19,418 nucleotides of DNA. Source: an uncultured Actinomycetes bacterium (GTDB lineage Bacteria > Actinomycetota > Actinomycetes > Nanopelagicales > Nanopelagicaceae). Positions 1-5,748 of this stretch are shown here, in pieces. Made by a program: the position numbers and the translations under genes. The stretch lies in the NCBI GenBank assembly GCA_903897475.1, contig CAIUBS010000012.1:1-19418 (forward strand), written 5' to 3'. A model generated the notes under the pieces. That model ran no database searches, had not been told where the DNA came from, and saw only the letters and a list, made by a program, of their open reading frames with translations. How positions within the stretch are numbered: position 1 is the stretch's first letter; the number at the start of each line of letters is the position of its first letter.

Positions 1-1002
1 CCCTTGCGGAAATTGGCTAACGCCAATCTTTTTACCAATAAAAATAGTTGATAACACTCCAATTGGCTTGCCTATAACAAGTCCAGCAAAAATACCCCAA
101 GCAATTGTTGAATTTAATGCATTATTAATAGATTGATTAGTAATAACTACACCGGTGTTTGCAAATGCAAAAAGTGGAATAATGAAAAAACTACTCCAAG
201 GATGTAGTTTTTCCTCTAACCACTCTATTACTGAAACTTGTCCATCTTCAATATCTTTCATATTAGAATTTTTCTTAGCTATATTTGGTGTCATTAATCC
301 TAGAATTACCCCTGCAAGAGTTGGATGAACCCCGCTTTTATACATGCAGTACCACAGCGATATTCCCAATAAAACATAGATAAATGTTGAATTCACTCCA
401 AATTTACTAAAAATAAAGACTAAAAAAACTGAAATTAATCCGGCAATAATCCAGGAAAAAATTACTCCAGTTGAATAAATAAAGGCAATTATCAGGATTG
501 CTCCAATATCATCTATAACCGCAAGAGCTAATAGAAATGAACGAAGGGATGAAACTGCGCTGCTTCCTACAAAGGTTAATAACCCCACAGCTAATGCAAT
601 ATCAGTAGCAACTGGCACACCCCAGCCGCTAGCATCAACCGAGCCGGCAATAAGCAAATAGATAAGAGCAGGAAGTGCCATTCCACCAATAGCGGCAATA
701 AACGGTGTTATAGCTTTCTTGAAAGAAGATAGGTGACCTGAGGTTAATTCTCGCTTTATTTCAAGGCCAACAACAAAGAAAAAAATTGTCATTAAAACAT
801 AATTAACAACCTTTAATAGCGATAACTCAAGGGCTATTCCACTTAGCGATAATTCAAAATCCCATGCCAGGGTATCAAAGTAGTAATCAGAAAAGGGTGA
901 GTTTGCAATGATCAAACCAAGTAATGCAGCAATTAATATAAGAATCCCGCTGGAGGACTCACGTTTTAGAAAGTCCCGAAGTGGTCTAATTACTGGGTTC
1001 AC
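1..1002 (-). CDS. nhaA: Na+/H+ antiporter NhaA, 3' end cut by window edge
   Basis: Inner-membrane antiporter that expels Na+ (or Li+) in exchange for protons. I translated 334 codons on the minus strand; the frame is open to base 1, so the C-terminal part is missing (family proteins are about 380-440 residues). The N-terminus carries the NhaA signature around residues 73-92 (FFFVVGLEIKRELTSGH). The ion-binding aspartates are present: ATDIALAVG (D134) and AVIDDIGAI (D164, D165), matching D133, D163 and D164 of the E. coli protein. GVHPTLAGVILG and LHPWSSFFIIPLFAFANTG are further family blocks. The start is a GTG at 1002; an in-frame TGA lies just upstream and no ATG is available. It lies 40 bases downstream of a GNAT gene on the same strand, and its own -10 box and a palindrome occupy that spacer. 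Confidence 0.95.
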   Translation of the reverse strand, partial: MNPVIRPLRDFLKRESSSGILILIAALLGLIIANSPFSDYYFDTLAWDFELSLSGIALELSLLKVVNYVLMTIFFFVVGLEIKRELTSGHLSSFKKAITPFIAAIGGMALPALIYLLIAGSVDASGWGVPVATDIALAVGLLTFVGSSAVSSLRSFLLALAVIDDIGAILIIAFIYSTGVIFSWIIAGLISVFLVFIFSKFGVNSTFIYVLLGISLWYCMYKSGVHPTLAGVILGLMTPNIAKKNSNMKDIEDGQVSVIEWLEEKLHPWSSFFIIPLFAFANTGVVITNQSINNALNSTIAWGIFAGLVIGKPIGVLSTIFIGKKIGVSQFPQG

Positions 1003-1008
1003 AATCCC

Positions 1009-1014
1009 AAAGTA
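1009..1014 (-). promoter_or_regulatory. Putative extended -10 box of nhaA, leaderless
   Basis: On the minus strand TG-A-TACTTT is followed by exactly six bases and then the GTG start of nhaA, so transcription would begin at or next to the start codon. No convincing Shine-Dalgarno sequence is present, which fits a leaderless mRNA. No good -35 is visible. Confidence 0.5.
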
Positions 1015-1030
1015 TCACTTTGAAGTGATA
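1013..1030. promoter_or_regulatory. 18-bp palindrome, candidate operator over the nhaA promoter
   Basis: TATCACTT-TG-AAGTGATA is a perfect inverted repeat with 8-base arms and a 2-base centre. It overlaps the upstream edge of the putative nhaA -10 box and sits between the GNAT stop codon and the nhaA start. Its size suits a homodimeric repressor. It has no T-tract, so a terminator is unlikely. The cognate regulator is not in the window as far as I can tell. Confidence 0.5.
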
Positions 1031-1042
1031 AAAGTATTGTAT

Positions 1043-1555
1043 TTAAATATGATTGCTATCTCTGACCATATGTTGAAAATAACTTCCAGGCCTACTTGTA
1101 CTTGCCATCTTCTCCCCGGCTACTGAAAAGCCAATTGACTCATACGCTTTAATCGCACCTTGATTATGAACCCATACTCCAAGACCCTGTCGCTGCCAAC
1201 CCTTTTCTTTACTGTGTAGATCAATAAATTCAAACATAGATTTCATAACACCAAAGCCTCTATATTTTGGATCTGTCCAACATCCACCGATCCAACATGT
1301 GGCGCCATGATCACCTTTTAGAACCTCTATATACATTGTGCCGACATCTTCATTTTCTATTGAACCTATTAAGTAATCCTCTTTTTTAAACCTATTGCGC
1401 CAGCCCTGTTCATTTAATTTATTTTCTTCATCAAATGTGGGTCCAAATGCTTCAGGATTTTCAATTAATGCTCTAAGCCGAATATTTTTTAATCTAAGCC
1501 AATTATCTGGGGTTAACAATGTAACTGTAATCTGTGATGAAGTACTGAGTTTCAT
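1043..1555 (-). CDS. GNAT-family N-acetyltransferase
   Basis: Predicted cytoplasmic acetyl-CoA-dependent acetyltransferase of 170 residues; substrate unknown. Motif A is seen as WTDPKYRGFGVMKSMFEFI (about residues 93-111), with the acetyl-CoA pyrophosphate loop RGFG at 99-102. Motif B is VHNQGAIKAYESIGF (about 129-143), the usual NxxAixlYeslGF block. Spacing between motifs and total length are normal for a single GNAT domain. Upstream on the minus strand, TGC-TAGGCT lies 10 bases before the ATG, a possible extended -10 giving a very short leader. The gene sits between the cation channel and nhaA on the same strand, but the spacers contain promoter-like signals, so an operon is not certain. 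Confidence 0.85.
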   Translation of the reverse strand: MKLSTSSQITVTLLTPDNWLRLKNIRLRALIENPEAFGPTFDEENKLNEQGWRNRFKKEDYLIGSIENEDVGTMYIEVLKGDHGATCWIGGCWTDPKYRGFGVMKSMFEFIDLHSKEKGWQRQGLGVWVHNQGAIKAYESIGFSVAGEKMASTSRPGSYFQHMVRDSNHI

Positions 1556-1626
1556 AATTAAGTTAAGCCTAGCATTTACTCAGTAATGATAATATTTACA
1601 TTTGTAGTGGATTGAAAGAGTTCAAA

Positions 1627-2481
1627 TTAAGGCTTTTTGGCTCGTCTCAATTCTTTTTCTAAAGTCAATATTTTTTGTCGCAATTGTGTTATCTCTTCAG
1701 CTGAAACCCTGCCATCTGCAGATATATCATCAACTTCTTTAGCAAAATTTTGCAGTCGCTTAATTTCCGCTTCGCGATCGCGATTTTCTTGCCTTGCTTC
1801 ATCCATTGCATTTAAAACCACACCAATTAAAACATTTAGAATTGTGAAAACAATTACAAATACATAAGAGATGTAATACGGCAGTGCCCAAGGAGATACT
1901 GCCAAGCCATCAACTAAATAAATTGCAAACTCTTCAAGTGTTAAGAGAATAAATAATGAGGTTAGGGCAGCAGTTATATCCCCCCACTGTTCAGGCATTT
2001 CATCTCCAAAAAGGTATACCCCTGCCATCCCATAGATGAAAAGAGCAAGAAAAATTAAAACCGACATACTCATCAGCGGTGGAAGTGATCTAGTTATTGA
2101 ACGAGTAAGGACTCGAACCTCTGGAAGAAATCTAAAAATTCTTATCAATCTAAAAATTCTAAGTAGACGAAGAATTAATGTCTGGTTTGCTAAAAATGGT
2201 GAGAGCCCAATAATAATAAAATCAAATACATTCCACCCAGTTTTAAAAAAGTTCCAAGGTTTACTGCCATAAGAAATCATTCGAACCACAAGCTCTGCCA
2301 CAAATATCCAAAGGGCAGCTTGATCAAATCGCTCAAGAGATTCTCTTGTAGCAGCATCAATACCTGGAATAGTTAGTAAGGCTAAGGCAACTGCATTTAG
2401 AAAAATGATACCGGCAATACATAACTCAAAGGTTTGAGAGTAAACAATACGTGTTAACCACTTAATTCTAAATGTTTCCAT
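1627..2481 (-). CDS. Voltage-gated cation channel, NaChBac/BacNav type
   Basis: One-domain, six-helix ion channel (284 residues) expected to work as a homotetramer in the cytoplasmic membrane. S4 is clear at about 102-120: arginines R105, R108, R111, R114 and R117 recur every third residue. The pore loop ends in the filter TLEEF (181-185), where characterised bacterial sodium channels have TLESW. S6 is about 206-226 (VFVIVFTILNVLIGVVLNAM). A charged C-terminal tail (about 227-284) ends in a heptad-like stretch (EITQLRQKILTLEKELRR), as in the tetramerising coiled coil of BacNav channels. AGAGG-type spacing is seen upstream (AAAAAGAGG, eight bases before ATG), so this start is leadered, unlike several neighbours. 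Ion selectivity cannot be read off with certainty because of the altered filter. Confidence 0.9.
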   Translation of the reverse strand: METFRIKWLTRIVYSQTFELCIAGIIFLNAVALALLTIPGIDAATRESLERFDQAALWIFVAELVVRMISYGSKPWNFFKTGWNVFDFIIIGLSPFLANQTLILRLLRIFRLIRIFRFLPEVRVLTRSITRSLPPLMSMSVLIFLALFIYGMAGVYLFGDEMPEQWGDITAALTSLFILLTLEEFAIYLVDGLAVSPWALPYYISYVFVIVFTILNVLIGVVLNAMDEARQENRDREAEIKRLQNFAKEVDDISADGRVSAEEITQLRQKILTLEKELRRAKKP

Positions 2482-2690
2482 GAGAAAGGCCTCTTTTTGA
2501 TTATTTTAGAGAACTGCAAAATTGTATCTTAAAAAAACTATTTTTTATTGGATCATGCAGATTTGAGATTTTAAAGCCTTATCTTCAGCAACTAAATAGA
2601 AAATATATAAAATTATAAAATGAATTTAAATAGATATCTTAGAAACCACTGAGGATTTACCTGAGGGTCTATTTCTTTCAGAGATTAGCT

Positions 2691-2903
2691 TTATAAACCA
2701 TTCTTTTTTCGAAAAACAGCTACTAGTGCATTTGCGTGCCCATGACCCATTTCAAACTTACTCTTTAAGTGCGCTACCTGCTCCATATGAGCCAATTTTG
2801 AAACCTTCTTAAGCTCTTTCATCCAGTGTTCAATTGACTTGCCATACTTTTTCTCAATAGAAGGAAAATAGGATGCAGGTCCCATAACTTTTTTCTCGGC
2901 CAT
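2691..2903 (-). CDS. DUF4287 family small protein
   Basis: A 70-residue basic cytoplasmic protein of unknown function. The sequence contains the hallmark pattern of DUF4287: GPASYFPSIEKKYGKSIEHW near the start and GHGHANALVAVFRKK near the end. The family is often fused to or found beside DUF5655-type domains; here it stands alone, and the length covers just the domain. It is divergent from the lipoprotein gene at 3003 and separated by 209 AT-rich bases from the channel gene. There is no Shine-Dalgarno sequence; a TAATAT box lies six bases before the ATG, which suggests leaderless translation. Confidence 0.8.
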   Translation of the reverse strand: MAEKKVMGPASYFPSIEKKYGKSIEHWMKELKKVSKLAHMEQVAHLKSKFEMGHGHANALVAVFRKKNGL

Positions 2904-2909
2904 TAGCTT

Positions 2910-2915
2910 ATATTA
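2910..2915 (-). promoter_or_regulatory. Putative -10 box of the DUF4287 gene, leaderless
   Basis: TAATAT on the minus strand, then six bases (AAGCTA), then ATG. This is the same -10 to start spacing as at nhaA, marR and the secreted HExxH gene. Confidence 0.45.
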
Positions 2916-2985
2916 AGTTAAAAAATGAAAAATCCAAATATTTGTAGCGCTATTTCTGACATTTTATTTTTCTAATTTTAAATTG

Positions 2986-2994
2986 TGCTATTCT
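2986..2994 (+). promoter_or_regulatory. Putative extended -10 of the lipoprotein gene
   Basis: TG-C-TATTCT is followed by eight bases and the ATG at 3003, giving a predicted leader of zero to two bases. No -35 match is visible at the usual distance. Confidence 0.4.
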
Positions 2995-3002
2995 CGAGAA
3001 TT

Positions 3003-3551
3003 ATGAAGCGCTTAATTGCACTATCTGTAGCAATTCTATTATTAGCTGGTTGTGGATCAAGAGGCACTGTTGACTCATCAAATAGTATTGCTACTGCTAA
3101 TGGCAAAGTTCCAGTAAGTTGTGAAATAGTAGAAGTAATAAGTGCATTTGATGCACAAGTGCCTGGGTCAAAATTTGTTCCAACTGATTGGCAACCTTTT
3201 CCAGGTACTGATCTTGATGCTGCCCTTTCCAATCAAGGAATAGCCTGTACATATGGAATTCAAGTAGCTGAAGTTGGTGGAACAATTCTTTGGGCTTCAA
3301 ATTCCAGCAAAGTTTGGCAAGAACGTAAGCAGTCTTGGATTGAGGCAGAGCAGACTCCAATTGATCTTCCAGGTATTCAAGAGAGTGCTGCTTATATTTT
3401 GCAAGATGGCACCTCGGCCGATGAGATGCATGTTTGGCGGGTTAACTTACTAATTAACGAAGTTTGGATACAGGTAGGCGCATCTTTTTTGCAAAATCTC
3501 GATGAGGCATTACCAATAATCAAAGCAGCAATTACGGCAACAGAGAAGTAA
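3003..3551 (+). CDS. Predicted lipoprotein of unknown function
   Basis: A 182-residue exported protein. The N-terminus is a type II signal peptide: MKR, a hydrophobic run, and lipobox LAGC with the lipid-modified cysteine at 17. After a Ser/Thr-rich linker, two further cysteines (C40 in VPVSCEI and C82 in GIACTYG) could form a disulfide, and tryptophans recur through the domain. The arrangement loosely recalls actinobacterial DUF3558-type lipoproteins, but I cannot confirm membership. I chose the ATG at 3003 because the signal peptide then begins MKRLIA and a -10 box lies directly upstream; an in-frame start at 2985 would lie inside that promoter. The gene ends 8 bases before a stray copy of the rnpB 3' end. 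Confidence 0.75.
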   Translation: MKRLIALSVAILLLAGCGSRGTVDSSNSIATANGKVPVSCEIVEVISAFDAQVPGSKFVPTDWQPFPGTDLDAALSNQGIACTYGIQVAEVGGTILWASNSSKVWQERKQSWIEAEQTPIDLPGIQESAAYILQDGTSADEMHVWRVNLLINEVWIQVGASFLQNLDEALPIIKAAITATEK

Positions 3552-3559
3552 CTGAGTTA

Positions 3560-3584
3560 AAGAAGAGTCGCCCTATAAGCCGGA
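3560..3584 (-). repeat. Copy of the last 22 bases of rnpB (left repeat, 25 bp)
   Basis: The 25 bases starting AAGAAGAGTCGCCC are identical to 5366-5390, which spans the 3' terminus of the RNase P RNA gene; bases on both sides differ. The orientation is the same as rnpB. It lies downstream of rnpB, as expected for the displaced original 3' end after integration into an RNA gene. The E. coli rnpB locus also carries downstream repeats containing the gene's 3' end, so a non-integrase origin is possible. Confidence 0.85.
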
Positions 3585-3639
3585 AAGGCAGAAGACCTCT
3601 ATTTTCAGAGCAATATGGGCCGTCTGCAACCAATATTTA

Positions 3640-3990
3640 TTAAAGGAATAGAGTTATTAATGCCAAAATTCCTAGAACTAATGGTGGTAATACAGGCTCA
3701 TTTCGTTTGCGATGAGTATTGGCCGCACCTGCCATAAGGAGAAATAAGCAAACTGCTGCCACTTTTGAAAGATTAGGTGCAATATCTAGAAGATTTGGAA
3801 GTATCAAGCCTGCTGCTCCTAAAACCTCAGCAAGGCCAATCAATTTAATCTGAGGTGTTGTGAAATCAGCTGCCCAACCCATATTTTTGTTTGCAAGTAA
3901 TTTCGCGCGACTTGTAGCAACCTTCATAATTCCTGATCCAAAAAATGCAAATGCTGCAATCCCGGCAACGATCCAATATGTAGTACTCAT
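3640..3990 (-). CDS. DoxX-like small membrane protein
   Basis: A 116-residue membrane protein with about four hydrophobic helices (roughly 5-19, 46-66, 74-89 and 99-116). The block GLAEVLGAAGLILP (about 52-65) is typical of DoxX-like proteins. Members often accompany oxidoreductases in redox or electrophile stress operons; biochemical activity is poorly defined. It follows the azoreductase gene by 26 bases on the same strand, with GAAAGG in the spacer as a ribosome binding site, so the two are probably co-transcribed from the promoter at 4667-4697. It lies inside the segment bounded by the rnpB repeats. Confidence 0.82.
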   Translation of the reverse strand: MSTTYWIVAGIAAFAFFGSGIMKVATSRAKLLANKNMGWAADFTTPQIKLIGLAEVLGAAGLILPNLLDIAPNLSKVAAVCLFLLMAGAANTHRKRNEPVLPPLVLGILALITLFL

Positions 3991-4016
3991 ATTTACCTTT
4001 CTTTAGTGGTTAGTTA

Positions 4017-4640
4017 TTAGACTCTAGATTTAATTGCCTTTTTGGCCTCTGCCAATGATGCTTCTTTTTTACCCACTAGATTTTCCATTCCAGGTTTCCA
4101 GCCGGCATAATTCAATTCAGAAAGTATGATTTTTACATCTTTTGAACCCAGTTGTGTAAATACCTGCTTTAAATATCCTGTTAGCCAGTCCCAGCCTTCT
4201 CTTGGTGTGCCAGGAGCGTAGGAACCACCTTGAGCAGCTATTACGGTAACTTTGGCCGAATTTGAATTCTCTGGTGTCCCATCTCCAAGCACGCCAGGGA
4301 AAATGAGTTGATCGATGTAAGCCTTAAAAACTGATGGAACATTCCAATTCCACATTGGAGTTGAAACTAGTATTTCCTTTGCCCCTTTGAATTCATTGAT
4401 GAGATCCATTCGAACTTTAAACTTTTCAGCCATTGAGGGCGTGTGATTCTCAACCGGACTGTAACTTGCTCCTAAAGTCTCACCATCTAGGTGCGGTACT
4501 AACTTGACCGCCAAATCCCGCTCAACAACCTTCGTGTCTGGATTCTTTGTTCGGTACTCATCTAAAAAATCATTAGCGAGGTTTCTTGAAACAGACCGAT
4601 CACCTTGAGGGCTTACTGATACGTATAGCAAGTAAGACAT
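4017..4640 (-). CDS. azoR: FMN-dependent NADH:azo/quinone oxidoreductase
   Basis: Cytoplasmic flavodoxin-fold reductase (207 residues) of the AzoR family; members reduce azo dyes and, more physiologically, quinones by two-electron transfer from NADH, avoiding semiquinones. The FMN-binding segments are recognisable: VSVSPQGDRSVSR near the N-terminus (phosphate loop), STPMWNWNVPSVFKAYID (about 93-110; PMYNFN in E. coli AzoR) and AAQGGSY (135-141; SSRGG-like). Length is normal. A strong Shine-Dalgarno sequence, AAAGGAG, lies six bases before the ATG. It is transcribed divergently from a MarR regulator, with the two palindromes in the shared spacer, and is followed by the DoxX-like gene. Substrate range cannot be deduced. 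Confidence 0.9.
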   Translation of the reverse strand: MSYLLYVSVSPQGDRSVSRNLANDFLDEYRTKNPDTKVVERDLAVKLVPHLDGETLGASYSPVENHTPSMAEKFKVRMDLINEFKGAKEILVSTPMWNWNVPSVFKAYIDQLIFPGVLGDGTPENSNSAKVTVIAAQGGSYAPGTPREGWDWLTGYLKQVFTQLGSKDVKIILSELNYAGWKPGMENLVGKKEASLAEAKKAIKSRV

Positions 4641-4652
4641 TGTTCTCCTTTG

Positions 4653-4666
4653 GTTGATATATCAAC
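4653..4666. promoter_or_regulatory. Palindromic operator O1 (probable MarR site)
   Basis: GTTGATATATCAAC is a perfect 14-bp palindrome located just downstream of the azoR -10 box, over the likely transcription start. Its half-site GTTGA recurs in O2. A repressor bound here would block azoR. Confidence 0.75.
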
Positions 4667-4697
4667 ATATTAAAGCACTTAATAGTTGATGTGTCAA
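4667..4697 (-). promoter_or_regulatory. Promoter of azoR-doxX
   Basis: On the minus strand TTGACA (4697-4692) and TAATAT (4672-4667) form a sigma-A-type promoter, spacer 19 bases (18 if TTAATA is read). The -35 lies inside O2 and the start region inside O1. Confidence 0.6.
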
Positions 4698-4698
4698 C
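4685..4698. promoter_or_regulatory. Palindromic operator O2 (probable MarR site)
   Basis: GTTGATGTGTCAAC has the same GTTGA/TCAAC arms as O1 around a 4-base centre. Centre-to-centre distance from O1 is 32 bp, about three helical turns, so dimers would bind the same DNA face. It overlaps the -35 of azoR and lies at the -35 position for marR, allowing joint control and autoregulation. Confidence 0.7.
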
Positions 4699-4702
4699 CA
4701 TC

Positions 4703-4711
4703 TGCTATATT
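4703..4711 (+). promoter_or_regulatory. Extended -10 promoter of marR, leaderless
   Basis: TG-C-TATATT is followed by six bases and the ATG at 4718. No Shine-Dalgarno sequence is present, so the transcript is predicted to start at the start codon. Confidence 0.55.
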
Positions 4712-4717
4712 AGTTTT

Positions 4718-5218
4718 ATGGATACCTACGGACTTACGGCCAAGCAGTTCATGGCATGGCGCTCATTTCATAAACTTAGAGCGATATTAGTTCCCCATAT
4801 GACAAAGAAGATCTACAAAAATACTGGTCTAACTCCAGCCGAATACTTTTTATTAGTTTCATTACTTGACTCCCAGAAAGGTTCACTTCACTCAAATCAG
4901 TTAGCAGCGAGATTGGATTGGGAAAAAAGTAGAGTTTCTCACCAAGCTAGCCGGATGGAAGAACGTGGATTAATCACCCGCTATACATGTGAATCAGATG
5001 CAAGAAGTTGTGTTATTGAAATTACCCCTTCCGGAAGAAGTTATATGAAGCAGGCAATGCCTATTCAATATAAAGATGTAAAGCACTGTTTTGCTGATCT
5101 TCTTTCGCAACCGCAACTAGATACTCTAATCGAGATAACTCAAATAATTACAAAGCATCTTGCGGAAGAGCATTCGCAAGATTCCTCTAAGTCATTATCA
5201 GTTGGAGCCAAATCGTGA
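4718..5218 (+). CDS. MarR-family transcriptional regulator
   Basis: Dimeric winged-helix repressor of 166 residues. The DNA-binding core is visible: helix-turn-helix at about 59-86 (NQLAARLDWEKSRVSHQASRMEERG region) and wing RYTCESDARSCVIEITPSGR (88-107), matching the DxRxxxIxLTxxG family signature. The first and last helices should form the dimer interface. Cysteines C91 and C98 lie in the wing and C124 in the C-terminal helix, unusual enough to suggest redox or electrophile sensing. I chose ATG 4718; the upstream in-frame GTG at 4691 lies within operator O2 and upstream of the -10 box. Divergence from azoR and the paired palindromes imply that it represses azoR-doxX and itself. Confidence 0.9.
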   Translation: MDTYGLTAKQFMAWRSFHKLRAILVPHMTKKIYKNTGLTPAEYFLLVSLLDSQKGSLHSNQLAARLDWEKSRVSHQASRMEERGLITRYTCESDARSCVIEITPSGRSYMKQAMPIQYKDVKHCFADLLSQPQLDTLIEITQIITKHLAEEHSQDSSKSLSVGAKS

Positions 5219-5237
5219 ACAAGAAGTGGCAGACATG

Positions 5238-5274
5238 CCCACATTTTTGCCCACGTTCCCACATTTTTGCCCAC
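5238..5274. repeat. Tandem pair of 17-bp direct repeats
   Basis: CCCACATTTTTGCCCAC occurs at 5238-5254 and again at 5258-5274, a 20-bp period. Internally it also contains two CCCAC motifs. It is non-coding, just after the marR stop and before the rnpB terminator region, near the right boundary of the putative insert. Two copies are too few to call iterons or CRISPR. Confidence 0.8.
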
Positions 5275-5320
5275 ATAAACTTGAAATATCTTGTCATCTT
5301 TTGCAACAAGTTGTAATGGA

Positions 5321-5354
5321 GAAGGGGTCAAATCTGTTCAGATTCAGCCCCTTC
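5321..5354. terminator. Strong hairpin between convergent marR and rnpB
   Basis: GAAGGGG and CCCCTTC form the outer stem (seven pairs) and AATCTG/CAGATT the inner stem, separated by a small internal mismatch. There is no proper U-tract on either strand, so it is a poor classical intrinsic terminator, but its place 15 bases past the rnpB 3' end suggests transcription termination or 3'-end protection, possibly in both directions. Confidence 0.55.
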
Positions 5355-5365
5355 ATTGTGTTTAT

Positions 5366-5390
5366 AAGAAGAGTCGCCCTATAAGCCGGA
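5366..5390 (-). repeat. Right copy of the 25-bp rnpB 3'-end repeat
   Basis: Identical to 3560-3584. Here the repeat is part of the intact RNase P RNA: its CGACTCTT pairs with the 5' end of the RNA to make helix P1. The two copies delimit about 1.78 kb containing doxX-like, azoR and marR. Confidence 0.85.
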
Positions 5391-5722
5391 TCCTGTAGTT
5401 CTTGCGAACTGATCATCATCCATCTAGATCTGTAATTACTTACAGATTCAAGCAACCTACCCGTTGACTCGAGCGAGTAGCTCTCAAATGCCAACAATCT
5501 GGTCTTGCTCCAGGTGGGGTTTACCTAGCCATATACGTTGCCGTAAATGCTGGTGGTCTCTTACACCACCGTTTCATCCTTACCGTTATTGCTAACGGCG
5601 GTTTATTTTCTGTGGCACTAATCCCGCAGGTTTCCCTGGATGGTCGTTAACCATCACCTTACTCTTTGGAGTCCGGACTTTCCTCGGTATTTTCATAACG
5701 CGATGATCCAGACGACTCTTCA
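5369..5722 (-). ncRNA. rnpB: RNase P RNA (type A)
   Basis: Catalytic RNA of RNase P, which removes 5' leaders from tRNA precursors. About 354 nt on the minus strand. The 5' end GAAGAGTCG pairs with the 3' end CGACTCTTC to form P1. The universally conserved 5' block GAGGAAAGTCCGGACTCC (P4 strand) is present, as are ACGGTAAGGATGAAACGGTGG, GGTAAACCCCACC and the 3' conserved stretch ending in CCGGCTTATAGGGCGACTC. The ends are estimated from P1 pairing and may be off by a few bases. It is transcribed divergently from hutG, with only 26 bases between. Confidence 0.93.
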
Positions 5723-5728
5723 GTGCTA

Positions 5729-5734
5729 ATCATA
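5729..5734 (-). promoter_or_regulatory. Putative -10 box of rnpB
   Basis: TATGAT on the minus strand lies six bases upstream of the estimated 5' end of the RNA. The matching -35 would fall inside the first codons of hutG on the other strand; no good -35 hexamer is visible. Confidence 0.45.
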
Positions 5735-5748
5735 CTCCAGTAGGCTAG

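Noticed and set aside
2482..2690. Very AT-rich 209-bp spacer between the channel and DUF4287 genes, checked for a small RNA or gene
   Set aside because: No reading frame with a start signal, no stable hairpin and no conserved RNA pattern seen; probably promoter and 3'-flank sequence only.
2985..3002. Upstream start for the lipoprotein gene
   Set aside because: It overlaps the -10 box TGC-TATTCT and would give an abnormal signal peptide; the start at 3003 begins MKRLIA and has normal lipobox spacing.
3585..3639. Nested hairpin (GCAGA...TCTGC with CTCT...AGAG) just after the left rnpB repeat
   Set aside because: Stems are short and interrupted and there is no T-tract; insufficient to call a terminator or an attachment site.
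4691..4717. Upstream GTG start for marR (nine extra residues)
   Set aside because: The GTG lies inside palindrome O2 and upstream of the extended -10 TGC-TATATT, so it would not be transcribed.
5238..5274. CRISPR-like array
   Set aside because: There are only two copies with a 3-bp gap, no spacers and no cas genes.
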